Positions 1 to 13,100 of a stretch of DNA of 64,000 bases are shown piece by piece. The notes below the pieces were generated by a model that saw nothing but the letters and a program-made list of their open reading frames with translations, had not been told where the DNA came from and did not search any database. Source of the DNA: Nelumbo lutea. Lineage: Eukaryota; Streptophyta; Magnoliopsida; Proteales; Nelumbonaceae. Within the stretch, counting starts at the first letter, position 1; each line of letters begins with the position of its first letter. The DNA lies in the NCBI GenBank assembly GCA_022828595.1, contig JAKGHH010000002.1:61910383-61974382 (forward strand). Reading direction: 5' to 3'. The translations under genes were made by a program, and so were the position numbers.

Positions 1-2398
1 ATGGTGCAGGTGGGTTTTGGGGTGTATTAGGACTTGTCACTGCTCTATTTTGGTGAATGGAACGGTGGTGGACTTTTTCCTAGCATTGAGGGGAATAAGA
101 CAAGGAGACCCCCTTTCTCCTTTCTTGTTCACTTTGGTTGCTGACGTCTTAGGGAGATTGATCTCTAGGGCGGATTCTAGAGGGCTAATCAAAGGGTGGA
201 GAGTTGGTAGGGAGAACATACCACTTACACATTTGCAGTTTGCAGATGATACGATTCTCTTCTGTGAGGGAGGGGACATGAATTGGATTAGGAATTTGAA
301 ACTTACAATACAACTCTTTGAGCAAATGTCAAATTTGAAAATAAACTTTGATAAAAGTTGTGTTGTTGGTGTGACTATGGGGGAAAGTGAGATCCTTGCG
401 TGTGCAAACATTTTTAAGTGTGAAGTGTCAAATTGGCCTCTAATTTATCTTGGTCTTCCCCTAGGAGATAATCCTCAAAATGGAAGTTTTGGGATCCCAG
501 TCGTGGAGAGGTTTGAGAAGAGACTTGCATCTTAGAAGAAAAACTCTCTCTCTTGGAGGAAGAATCAACTTATTTAGGTCTACTCTAGCTAACTTGCCCA
601 TTTATTACCTTTCAGTTTTTAAGGTGCCTACAGGGGTGGCTAGTAAGTTGGAAAAGCTAATGAGAGATTTCCTGTGGGAGCCAAGGGAGGAGAAAAAGGA
701 CCATAGGGTTAGATGGGAGATGGTGTGTAGGAGTAAGCAGGATGGAGGGCTAGGCATTGGAAACATAAGGAAGAGGAATTTGGCTTTACTAGGGAAATGG
801 CTGTGGAGATTTTCATTGGAGAAGGAAAAGTTGTGGTCTAAGATAATTTGTAGTATTCATGGGCTTGCAGAGAATGGTTGGACTCTGGGATTCTGGCTAT
901 GGCTACAAGAGCATCACCTTGGAAATCAATCCAAGCTATTTTGCCTCTATTTTCTCCTTGGATCAGGTATGACGTACACTCGGGTAACCTCATAAAGTTT
1001 CGGGAACATGTTTGGGTTGGGGAGTCTCCTTTGAAAGACCAATTTCCGGTTCCACTTTCAAAAAATAACCAATTGCCACATTTCTTGTTTCCTCAAATTC
1101 AAATTCTGGGTTTGGTTGGAATTTGGGCTTGAGAAGAGCACTCAGGGATACAGAATTGGATAGTACCTCAACTCTCTTATCCATTCTTGATGGGATTTTC
1201 TTGGAGCCTACAAATACATATAGTAGGATTTGGACTTCATCTCCTTCCGGATCCTTTACTTGTGCCTCCTTCTTTAAAGCCCTAATACAATCGGAAATTC
1301 CTATTGGTTTGCCATTCCCTATTAAGGAAGTGTTGTGTCAACCTATAACTCCGAGGGTTGGAAGTTTCTATTGGGAAGCTTTCTTGGAAAGAGTTAACAC
1401 GTGATTTACTTCAAAGAAAAAGACCCAATAGCTGTTTATCTCCACACTGGTGTGTTCGTTGCAAAGCTACTGGTGAGTCTGGTTACCACTTACTAATATC
1501 CTATGTTTTGGCAAAAAATATTTGGGAATGGTTTGCTTCTTTGTTTGGATGTAGGTGGATTTCCCCAAGAAACGTGCAAAGCTTGTTTTCCTCTTCCTCT
1601 ATTGACTATTCAACGAAAAGATCAAGAATCATGTGGAGATGTGTGAGAGCTGCTGTTTGTTGGACAATATGGGAGGAAATAAATTCAAGGATCTTTTCAG
1701 AAAAGGAGAGGTTTGGAAACTATGCTAGAAGTGATTGATATAAGGGTAATACATTGGCTGAAAACAATGGATGAGTTCACAGATTTTTCAACAGATGATA
1801 TGTTAAGAAAATGGAAAGAAATTGCTAGTTCAGCCTCAAGTAAGAAGACCTCGAATCTCACATGGAACCCTTCACCCCCTGGTTTTATCAAACTAAATTT
1901 TGATGGCAGCAGCATGGGGAATCCAAGGCCTTCGGGTATTGGGGGAGTGCAAGAGATGAGAAAGGTATTGTAATTGCTATGTTCTCTGGCTCTATTGGAG
2001 TGGGAGGCTCTTTGAGGGCTGAGGTGTTAGCAACTTTGGAAGGGGTACAAAGGGCCAAAGACCTTAATGTCAAGAAGTTGATTGTAGAGGGAGATTCTGC
2101 GATTGTAGTGGACTGGCTAAAAGAAGACACCTCTAAGATGTGGAGCTACAGTAATGAAAAGAGAAAGTTCAAATTGGCTGATCAAGAATATGGAAGTTCA
2201 GTGTACTTGGGTAAAGGGAAATGCCAACTCTTTTGCTGATGGATTAGCTAGGCAAGGGGTTAATAGGGTTTCTGGGTTCTGGGCTCAATTGTAATTGTTG
2301 TTTTAATCAGTTTGAGTGCATTCCCAGCTTCTGGGGAGTTAAGATACGTTATTCTTTGTAAGTTTACTACCATTTAATGAAATCTGTGGTTATTGATC
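1..2398 (+). mobile_element. Degenerate L1-type LINE, 3' part (RT, zf-RVT, RNase H, tail)
   Basis: Overlapping open stretches in different frames encode consecutive pieces of a plant L1-like ORF2. A reverse transcriptase with the FADDT active-site motif lies near 239-255. The RT thumb and connection follow to about 900, then a zinc-binding RVT region near 1350-1700 (CVRCKATGESGYHLLIS). An RNase H domain at 1860-2240 shows NFDGSSMGNP and VEGDSAIVVDWL. At least five frame changes or stops break it, so it is dead. The 3' end runs into TTGATCAAAAAA near 2393, which looks like a LINE tail. Its 5' end is outside the window. It lies in the intron upstream of the first visible exon of the splicing-factor gene, in the same orientation. 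Confidence 0.85.
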
Positions 2399-2535
2399 AA
2401 AAAACCTGACTTCACAATTGAAGTTAAGTGATTTCTTCAATCTAAACGAGGTTGTTTGGTTGACAACTATTATATACTAAATTTGATTTCGTTTCTGATG
2501 AAATTGTGTTTGTTATGTTTTAACATTGTTTGTAG

Positions 2536-4080
2536 GTTCTTACTCCAAATGTTCCTGATATAATGGTTATTCCCCCTAAAGATGATCACCTCTGCCATGT
2601 GATTGATACAATGGCTCTGCATGTGCTTGATGGAGGATGTGCTTTTGAGCAAGCTATAATGGAGAGAGGTCGCGGTAATCCACTTTTCAACTTCTTGTTT
2701 GAACTTGGGTCAAAAGAGCATACATACTATGTTTGGAGGTTGTACTCTTTTGCACAGGTACAACTTGTTGCATTTCTGATTGGACTTCAAAGTACTATAA
2801 ATTTCTTTGGGTCATTTGTGTTAGTAATGGAGGCATGATATCTCAAATTAGCATAGCTCATAAATTTCTTGTGCTTCACAAATGTAGGGTGATACTCTTC
2901 AGAGGTGGCGAACAGAGCCTTTCATCATGATAACTGGGAGTGGGAGGTAATGTCCTTGCGCAATTTACTTGTAATTAGCCTTTTATCTGCAAATTATTTA
3001 GTCTTATGTACATGATAACCTAATTATATGGTTCATTTCATCTTTTCCATTTTTGTGTTCAGATGGATACCACCACCTCTGCCACAAGTCAAGAGCCCAG
3101 ATCATGAAAAAGAGTCTGGTACAACATTTGCAGCTGGAAGAAGCAGGGTATTTGTTCTTTATTTTGCTTTGTAGTGCTTCTGTTCAATGTTTGGTATAAT
3201 TCCGGATACAGATAATCTAGTCATAAGAAGGGCTATTACCCAATGTCAGTCTCACAGTTTTGGGAAGGATGACTTAATATAGACTAACCTCTAGCCTTTT
3301 CTTTTTCTTTCTTTTTTGTAAATTTTTTGACACAAAGTTGCCTCTCTCAGACTTGAACCCACATTCTCATGCTTGTCACCCAATATTTTACCATTGCCCG
3401 TGCAATGAATCTTTACAGATAATATAATCATGTCCCTCTCTTTTTTCGAATAAAGTTGGCCTTTTTTCAAAAAAGAAAAATCATGTCATATAAATATCTT
3501 GTGGACTGTCAGTGAAGAATATTTATCTGATTATGTATTATTTTTCCCTTACTGGCCTCTACAGCGTGTGGAACCGGAACAAACATTGACAGATCAACAG
3601 AGAGATGAATTTGAGGATATGCTACGAGCCTTGACATTAGAAAGGAGTCAGATAAAAGAAGCTATGGGATTTGCTTTAGATAATGCTGATGCAGCAGGGG
3701 AGGTAATTCTGATACTGCATTTATTCATAACTGTTCTTGTTTCCAGGTCTGTGCATGGAAGGCTAACTATTCTAATTAAAACATGGGATTTTGGAACTTA
3801 GAACGTTTAAGACTTAACTTTATGCAACTCAATATTCTTCCTCATTTCAAGGTCTCTGAGATATTGCGTGTTGTAAGGCTCAAGTGTTCCTTGTAACTAA
3901 TGTTAGTGGGACAGTTTCAGCTACTAGTCCTTTCTTTCTTTTTTTTTTCTTATTGTTCTTATCCTAGGATATGCCGCCAGGAGCATATTTGTAATTTTGT
4001 CTTTTTTTTATAAAGATTAATATAAATAGAAGACTGGCGGCAGCCAGTACTGAGTTTGCTTTTCTTTCTATCATCCGTAC

Positions 4081-4120
<40 letters not shown>

Positions 4121-7100
4121 CACCACAAGCAACAACATGGTATCAGAGCGGAATTTCTGGGCTGGAGAAGACCTACGATCCTAGCATCAGCCTTTCTAAA
4201 GAGGATTGGACGTGGCTACTTTTCTATCTAAAAAAAAAAAAACCCCTAGCGGTGGCTGGTCTCAGTTCTCTCTAGCGGCTGCACTTACAGAAACCCTAGC
4301 GGCGGCTTGTGTTTTCAATCTTCTTTGGCGGTTGTGCTTGCAGAAACCCTAGTAAGTCTTGCGGCTGTACTTCTACTGAAACCCTAGTGGCCCCAAGTGA
4401 CAATTACTGAAAAACCCTAGCTGTGTCTGGCCATGGGATGGTGCTGGTCTGCTGAAACCCTAATCGAAGGAGGGTGTTGATGGTGCAATGAAACCTTAGC
4501 AGGTTCTGATCTAGTGCTGAATAGGTGTGGTTTTGTTTCAGTTTATCTCAATATTCTTTATCCAATGGTGCGTAGGGCTTATGCCTTGATTATATGATTA
4601 CTAGTTTGAATAATTGGATGGTTAGAGTGGGGGAACCACAATCAGACTGACAGTAATGTTTGGATTGGTGGTGTTGAACCAATGACCGGACTATTTATTG
4701 TTCTGTTTGGACGTTGTAGTGACTGATCTCTTATTCTCAGCAGTAGTTCTTGTGCTCTCAACAATATTCAATAGCTTGTTGCTCACATTCTAGGAGTAAG
4801 CCGAGTTGCCACATTCCAGTTGTGGTGGCTGTGCTGTTAGGTGGCATTTGGACTGGTTAGTTGTAATATTCAATGGCAAGTCATGAACTGACCTCATCGG
4901 GGAACACCCCAACCTGCAACACAGCAGGTATGGGAGGTGAAACCATGGTTTTTTCCATGCCAATTATCCCCTTGAACGGTCTGAACTACCTGGAGTGGGA
5001 TAAGAGTGTAAAACTCTATGTAACGACAAGGGGTAAGGTCGGTTACATCAATGGAAGGGTGAAAGAACCCAAGGGTGAGACAACTGAACATGATAGGTGG
5101 GACCAAGAAAACAGTATGGTGATGTCTTGGCTCCTCGCAGCCATGGAACCTGATGTGAAAAAGAATTTTATGTGGGCAGGCACCGCTAGTGAGATCTGGG
5201 AACAGGCCAGAATTACTTATTCTGAGCAAAGGCACTATGCCAAGATTTACCAACTACAAGCTGAGTCCTCAACATGTAAACAGGGAAACTGTAGCTTGTC
5301 CTCATATTATTCAGCTCTTACCTCCATATGGAAGGAGTTGGACCATTATCAGGCCATAGAGTGGAAGCATGATGATGATGCTAAGGCCTACAGGAAACTG
5401 ATCTCTCAGCAACGAGTGTTTGCTTTCTTGTTAGGGTTGAACCCTGTATATGAACCATTAAGGGTGTAGATCTTAGGAAACAAAGAATTGCCTACAGTAC
5501 ATGAAGTATACTCCCTTGTCCAATCTGAAGAAAGCAGGCGAAGTGTGATGGTTACAGCTGAGGGGGAGCAACAAGTTGCCTTGGCTGCGGTGAATAACAG
5601 CTCAACAGGGAAGAAAAGTGATCATAAGAAGGTAGATGATAAAGATAAACTCTTTTGTCCGACTGTAAAAGGTCACGACATACACGTGACACCTGTTGGG
5701 ACATCCACGGGAAACCCAAGTGGGCAGCAAAGAATCAAGAACAGGGTAAAGGTCACTTGAAAAGAACGAGTGCAACACATGTGGCAACCCAAGACACTCA
5801 GGTTGCCGGTAGTACCCGGGGCCCTCCTAATAAGTCTGACCCCAAGGAGGATATAATAAATTCATTCAGAGGGCATATGGAATCTTATGGTAGGGCATTG
5901 TGGCAATTGGACATCTCAGTCACTAGTACTCCCTCTACCTCTTTTGCATCTACTTCAGGTAATGTGGCTTCTGCATTCCATGTCACTCCCACATATTCCC
6001 CTTGCATTATTGACTCAGGGGCCTCAAATCACATGACCGGTAAGCCTAACCTATTCCATTCTTATAGCCTTTTGTCAGGAAGGGATAGAGTGAGACTTGC
6101 AGATGGTTCCTTTTCTTCCATTGCAGGTCAATGATCGATATCCCTTCGCCATGGCCTTAACTTGAATTGTGTATTGCATGTCCCTCAACTTCCCATAAAT
6201 TTGCTTTCAATTAATAGCATTACAAGTTCTTTAAACTGTAGTGTAACCTTTTTTGCTAACTCATGTGTTTTTCAAGACCTAACTTCTAGGAGGACGATTG
6301 GTAGAGGAAGCCTGGTGGATGGTCTCTACATTCTCGACAACAAAGCTAGTCTCTCCGTGTCATCCTCAGAGTCACATAGTCAGTCAAATAAGAGTCAAAT
6401 TTTGTTGTGGCATAGTCATTTAGGTCATGTTTCTTTCGAAGTAATAAAATGTTTGTTCCCACTTTTATTTAAGTCGTGTTCAGTGTTAGAGTTCATGTGT
6501 CAAATGTGTCAGTTGAGTCAACAATGTAGAACCACCTTTCATTCAAGCAATAAAAGATAAAATGTTCATTTTCATGTTGTGTATTCTGATGTATGGGGGG
6601 CCTACAAATGTAATCTCTAAGGGTGGATATAAGTATTTTATTACATTCATTGATGATTACTCTCGCTATACATGGGTAATCCCTATGCGTAGCAGAGACG
6701 AGGTTCCAAAGATAGTGAAAGACTTCCAGAGGATGGTGTTTACACAGTTCCATGTTGAAATACAGATCTTCCAATCTGATAATGCGAAGGAATACTACCA
6801 TGGGGAGCTAAATGAGTTCTTCGCCTCCCATGAGTCTATTCATAAAAGCTCATGTGCCAGAACACCACAACAAAATGGGGTTGAAAAAAGTAAAAATAGA
6901 CACCTCCTTGAGGTAGTCCGCGGGATGATGTTACACATGAATGTCCCAAAAAGGTTTTGGGTGGATGCTATACTTACAGTTGCTTATGTCATCAACCGCA
7001 TGCCCTCCAGAGTATTGAATTACATGGCCCCTAATCAATTATTGTACCCTTAGTCACCTTTATTTTCCATCCCCATGAGAGTCTTTGGTTGTTGGGCCTT

Positions 7101-10100
7101 TGTCCATGATTTGTCTCCATCCAGAGGTAAGTTAGGCCCTCGGTCCATTTCTTGTGTCTTCCTGGGGTACCCATCCTCCCAAAAGGGGTATCGGTGTTTT
7201 GATCCAGTTAGTCGTAAATATTTTGTGTCTATGGATGTGTCCTTCTTTGAGTTCGAGCCGTTCTTCCCTTCTCCTCAGGGGGAATGCCATAGTGTGGAAG
7301 AGGATAAGCAAGGTTCAGGTGTCTCTTCCTTCTATTCTGGATCTCACTCCCTTCCGTGTCTTCCAACGTACTCGTCAGAGAGATCAGCAGTGTGATGGAA
7401 ATGTTGAGCAGCCAAACACTGAGCAATTGACATCATCAGAATCCCAGGAGGTAAGTCCAACCCCTAACCCTACTCCCACTGTGGACGACCTAGACATCCC
7501 TATTGCTCAACGAAAGGGAATCAGGTCTTACACTACCAAACACCCCATTACCCACTTTGTTTCCTATGACCACATCTCTCCCTCGTACCGAGCTTTCCCA
7601 TCGGCAGTTGACTGCATCCCTGTTCCCAAGAATGTTGTAGAAGCCTTAAAATATCCTGAATGGATAGATGCCATGAAGGAGGAGATTGATGCCCTCCACA
7701 AAAATCAGACTTGGGAGTTGGTGGATCCTCCAGAGGGGAAAGAACCAGTGGGGTGCAAATGGGTGTTCACAGTTAAGCACAAGGCAGATGGAACAATCGA
7801 AAGGTACAAAGCAAGACTAGTAGCCAAATGGTACACACAGGTATATGGAGTTGACTATGATGAGACTTTTGCTTCGGTGGCTAAGATGAACTCGATTAGG
7901 GTTCTCTTATCTTTAGCTGCTAACTTTGATTGGGAATTGCATCAACTGGACACTAAGAATGCCTTCTTGAATGGTGACTTGGAAGAAGAGGTATACATGG
8001 TTCAACCTCCTGGAGTCTCTTCCAAGGGAAGTGAAAACAAGGTGTGTAAGCTACGAAAGTCTCTCTACGGCTTAAAACAGTCTCTCAGAGCCTGGTTCAG
8101 TAAATTTCACATGGCAACTCAAGAGATGGGGTTCCAACAGTGCCAGTCTGATCATACACTTTTTGTGAAGAGATGTTAGGAGCAGGTTGCTGTATTGATA
8201 GTGTATGTAGACGATATCATCATTACGGGGAGTTGGAGTTCCGAAATACAGAAATTGAAACAATTCCTTGCATCCAAATTTGAAGTGAAAGATCTAGGAT
8301 TCCTAAAGTATTTCCTTGGGATCAAAGTTGCCCGTTCAAAAAGGGGTATCTTTGTCTCTCAAAGGAAATACACCCATGATCTATTACGGGATACAAGTAA
8401 ATTAGGTGCAAGGCCGGCAGACACTCCTATGGATGCGGACCACAATCTAGGTGACTGTATTGGTGAACCTCTAAAAGATGTAAAGCAGTTCCAAAGGTTA
8501 GTGGGAAAGATGATTTATCTATCCATGACCCGTCCAGATATTGCCTATTCAGTTGGAGTTCTGAGCCAGTTTATGCACTCTCCTAAGAAGCCACACATGG
8601 AGGCAGTAAAGAGAGTCCTTAGATACCTGAAGAAACATCCAGGAATAGGCCTACTATTCAGTAAACACAATCACCTAAAGGTGGAAGTCTTTACAGATGC
8701 TGATTGGGCAGGAGCTGTGGATGAACATTTGTGGGAGGAAATCTGGTGACCTGGAAGAGCAAGAAGCAAAGTGTGGTAGCAAGATCAAGTGCAGAAGCTG
8801 AGTATAGAGCTATTGCACATGGGGTGGCTGAAGTCCTTTGGCTGAAGAACCTCCTAGGTGAGCTTGGAGTTGCTCTTCATAATCCTATGTCTCTTTACTG
8901 TGACAACAAGGCTGCAATAAACATCGCCAGCAACCCGGTCCTAGATGAGAGGACTAAGCATATTGAGGTGGATAAGCACTTCATAAGAGAGAAACTGGAA
9001 AAATGGGAAATTTGTATCCCTTATGTCAACTCCAAGGAACAACTTGTTGATGTCCTCACTAAACGACTTCCGTGTTCGCAGAACAATGAGCTATGTGACA
9101 AGCTGGGCATGATAGACATCTTCAGCCCAACTTGAGGGGGAGTGTTGTAAGGCTTAAGTGTTCCTTGTAACTGATGTTAGTGGGACAGTTTCAGCTACTA
9201 GTCCTTTCTTTCTTTTTTTCTTATTGTTCTTATCCTAGGATATGCCGCCAGGGGCATACTTGTAATTTTGTCTTTTTTTTTATAAAGATTAATATAAATA
9301 GAAGACTGGCGGCAGCCAGTACTGAGTTTGCTTTTCTTTCTATCATCCGTACCTCTCTCTCTCTCTCTCAATCACCACAAGCAACAACAGCGTGGTTTCC
9401 CAAGAAGCCACTTTATTTTCTACAAAATATAGGCCAGGCATTCTAACAATATCTTACTTTTCATTTTTCAGTGGTGTGATTTTATTTTATATTTCCTTAT
9501 GGGTTTCTAACTTAAGTTTGGTTTTCCATGTACAGATAGTTGAGGTTCTTACTGAATCTTTGACGCTTAAAGAAACTCCTATACCAACTAAAGTTTCAAG
9601 GCTCATGCTTGTCTCTGATGTCCTTCATAACAGTAGTGCTCTAGTAAAGAATGCATCTGCATACCGTACTAAATTTGAACTGACCTTACCTGACATAATG
9701 GAGAGCTTCAATGACTTGTACCGCAGTATCACAGGAAGGATGACTGCTGAGGCACTGAAGGTAACTTACATTTGGAAATTTCCTTATGGAGTTCCCCATG
9801 TTGGTTTCTTAACTCTGATTTTTATCTGAGATTTTTTAGGAAAGAGTTCTGAAGGTTCTCCAAGTGTGGGCGGATTGGTTTCTCTTTTCAGATGCATATG
9901 TAAATGGACTTAGAGCTACTTTTCTTCGATCTGGCAACTCTGGTGTGAATCCTTTTCATTCTTTATGTGGGGATGCACCAGAAATTGAAAATAAAACAAG
10001 TTCTGAAGATCCAGGTGAAGGGGGGAAGCTCAACCAAGATGCTGCATTAGCAATGGGGAAGGGGGCAGCAATGAAGGAGTTATTAAATCTTCCACTTGCT

Positions 10101-13100
10101 GAGCTGGAAAGGCGTTGCAGACACAATGGACTTTCACTTGTTGGTGGTCGTGAAATGATGGTTGCACGGTTACTTAGTTTGGAAGATGCTGAAAAACAGA
10201 GGGGGCATGAACGAGATGAACTGGGATATGGTTCAAGCCATTCAAATTCAAGTAGATATTTAAAGGAGGACAACTGGAACACAAATAGTGGTAGCTATAG
10301 GGAGACCAACCTTGGGATGGAACCAGTTGGATCATCAGGATGGAGTCATTATGGGGATGATGGGATGCATTTACAAGGCAAAGTTTCTTCTGCACCTTTG
10401 GCTGCAACTCTTCCTATTCCACAGCCTGAACTAGAAGCTTTCTCCAAGAAGGGAAAATCTGATCCTGTTTTACCTGCTTCAAAATGGGCTCGAGAGGATG
10501 ATGGCAGTGAAGATGAAGATAGGAGAAATACTCGAGGTCTAGGGTTAAGCTACTCATCTTCTGGGAGTGAAAATGCAGGTGATGGTTCTGGTAAAGATGA
10601 TGGGGCAGAGACTGCAACAGAGGCAATATTTCCCTCTCATCCCGAGAGTGGTATGAATGAAGAGCAGAGGTTGTACATTAATCGTGGAGCGATGACTTTT
10701 TTCCAACTTTCATATCTTCATTATTGAGGAAAATAGCTCTGAGGTTGTGTCCAATTGTATTGATGCTTGATTTTATGCTTTGCAGACAAAAGCTAAGGCG
10801 TCTGGAGGTTGCTGTGATAGAATATCGTGAATCGCTTGAAGAGAGGGGAATTAGAAGTTCAGAGGAAATTGAAAGGAAAGTGGCAATACACCGGAGAAGG
10901 CTACAGTCAGAATTTGGATTGTCAGATACTAATGAGGATGGCTCAGGGAGCAGTAAGCACTCATCTCACAAGTATAAACAGTCAATTGATATTTCAGTCT
11001 CAATTCACCCATTTTATTTACTATTCATCTGCATTGTTGCATTATATATGGTGGTATTGATCTTGTTAACTGGTCTTTGTCATTCTCATAGATGGTACTC
11101 TGTCTTGGGCTCATACTGTTTGTGTTCAGGGTAATGTTAAGACAAATGATTTATAAGGATTTTATTCTTTACATGGTTTTAAGATTGATAGTCTCAAGAA
11201 AGTCTATCATCAAATGTATTGGTTTTATGGGAATTGGGATGTGGAAGGAAATGGCACAACATCAGAGAGGCTGGATTCATGGCATCAAGTGAGCATCTCA
11301 TTCACATGGATCCTGAAATTGATTCCTTAATTGCCAGCTTGGTCAAGGGAAGAGAGCAGGGGAGTGAGCTGTATTGGGCCCTCCTAATATTGTTTTTTCT
11401 TACCTTGGAGTTTTTTTGAAGGTGATAACACTGTATTAATAACACAACCCTCCATGTACATCAAGATACTATACATTGTCAGCCAACACCATTTACAGAA
11501 AGAAGTCATCTATAAACAAAGAGGAAATTGAACTTATAGAGGTAAGTCCCAACTCCCATGCTCCTGAAATCCTAGAATGTTCACTTATTACACGCATGCT
11601 TATTCTTATTCGAGAATGCACTTTTTGGTTTCTAGAATATTCCTCTCTTAGTTATTAATATTGTTATTTGCTGGAATATTCAGTATTTAGTAAGATGGAC
11701 GGAATTGACCCGGTTTTGGGTTGGTTGGATTGTGTACCACCCTCTTACAAGTAGATTTCCAAATGGCTTTGTGGGGAAAGCCATTAAGGGCTGACTCTTA
11801 GATCATATGAAATGACTTAACGGTGAAGGTTGTTAGAATGTTAGAGTGATGTTCGACTGATAAGAGTCCTTATTAGCCCATTCTTATGTTTAACTTATCT
11901 TGTAACTGGGCTTGTGTTAATGGGCCTAATCCTGTTTAATGATTTAAGTCATCTGGGTGTCCCATCACTAATCAGGGGCATCCCAGTAATTTCTTGTACC
12001 TTGTACTATATTCATCTATAAATAAAGGACTGGTCGACTGGATAGTACAGTTCGACATTCTCTTCAGTTCTGTGGCTCTCTTCTCTTCCTTGCTACTTCG
12101 AGTATAGCTCTTCAGATTACATGGTATTAGAGCATTAGCTCCTTCCTGGTTTCAGCAGGCGCACTCTTTTCTCTTGCTGTCTTTTCATCTTCTCTCTTCC
12201 TTTTTTGGGTTGCTGCAGTGAAGACCTAGGAGTGTAAGAGAGTAAAGCAAGTTCGAACCTAGGGTTTCTCTTGGTTGTAGGACTCAAGGGAAGTAAGACC
12301 CAGAAGTAGATGTCCTACTAGATTATCTCCAGCAAATAGTAGCTATTGGGCTACTAAGAGAGGTCTGTATAGGACAGACCTAGTTGATGACTGATTTCAG
12401 CAGTCCTAGCACTAGCCGAAAGGGGGAGAGCTTCCTCTACAGTTGCAGCTTCGTGCTCCAGCAAAACTTGCGCAGAACAAGTGGTAAAGACTTAGCCTTC
12501 TCTACAGTTGTAGCTTCGTGCCCCAGCAAGACTTGGGCAGGACTGTGGTAACTTCAGTTACAGATTCTCTTCAGGTCGGTTATCAGTCCTACTTTGTGAA
12601 CTTCAGTTACTGCACTGCACAGTTACTTCAGGTTGCAGAACAAGCCCTAACTGAAGCACTGTGAACTGGTTCAGTTACTTCGACCAGTCCTAAACAGCAC
12701 TGCACAGTACCCGAACTGTGAACACTTCTACTAGCACTGTGAACACTGTGACCACTTCGGCCAGTCCTAAACAAAACCTCCTACAGCACTGTGAACAACT
12801 CTTGGACTGAAGTCAGGATGTCCTCACTATCCGGTGAAGTTTCCTCTAGAGATAACAGACCTGTTACAAGGTCCTCAAACCTGGAAAACCCTAATCTGCA
12901 CAGCTTGCAGATTACAAGTGTGCTGCTAGATGAGTATAACTTCAGAGAGTGGTCTGTCTCAGCAATGCTGTTCATTACCTCTCGTGAGCTCACAGGCTAT
13001 TTGGATGGAGACAAGAAACAACCAGAAATTGGCAGTCCTGAATACACCGTGTGGCTCAAGGAAAATGCCACAGTCATGTCTTGGTTGCTGGCCTCTATGA

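Larger units (their letters stand above)
3869..9389 (+). mobile_element. Copia LTR retrotransposon 1, full length but decayed
   Basis: The element has two LTRs, a primer-binding site TGGTATCAGAGC (4138-4149, initiator-Met tRNA type) and a polypurine tract (9134-9142). Its pol domains come in Copia order: protease, integrase, RT, RNase H. It lies in sense orientation in the intron splitting the CID-coding exons, enlarging that intron from about 0.3 to 5.8 kb. The LTR ends are TGTTGT...ACAACA. The 5-mer GCGTG occurs at 3866-3870 and 9390-9394, overlapping the first TG of the 5' LTR, so either the duplication is imperfect or the 5' TG is shared with the target. The two LTRs differ by about four transitions plus length changes in T and CT runs. 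Confidence 0.95.
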
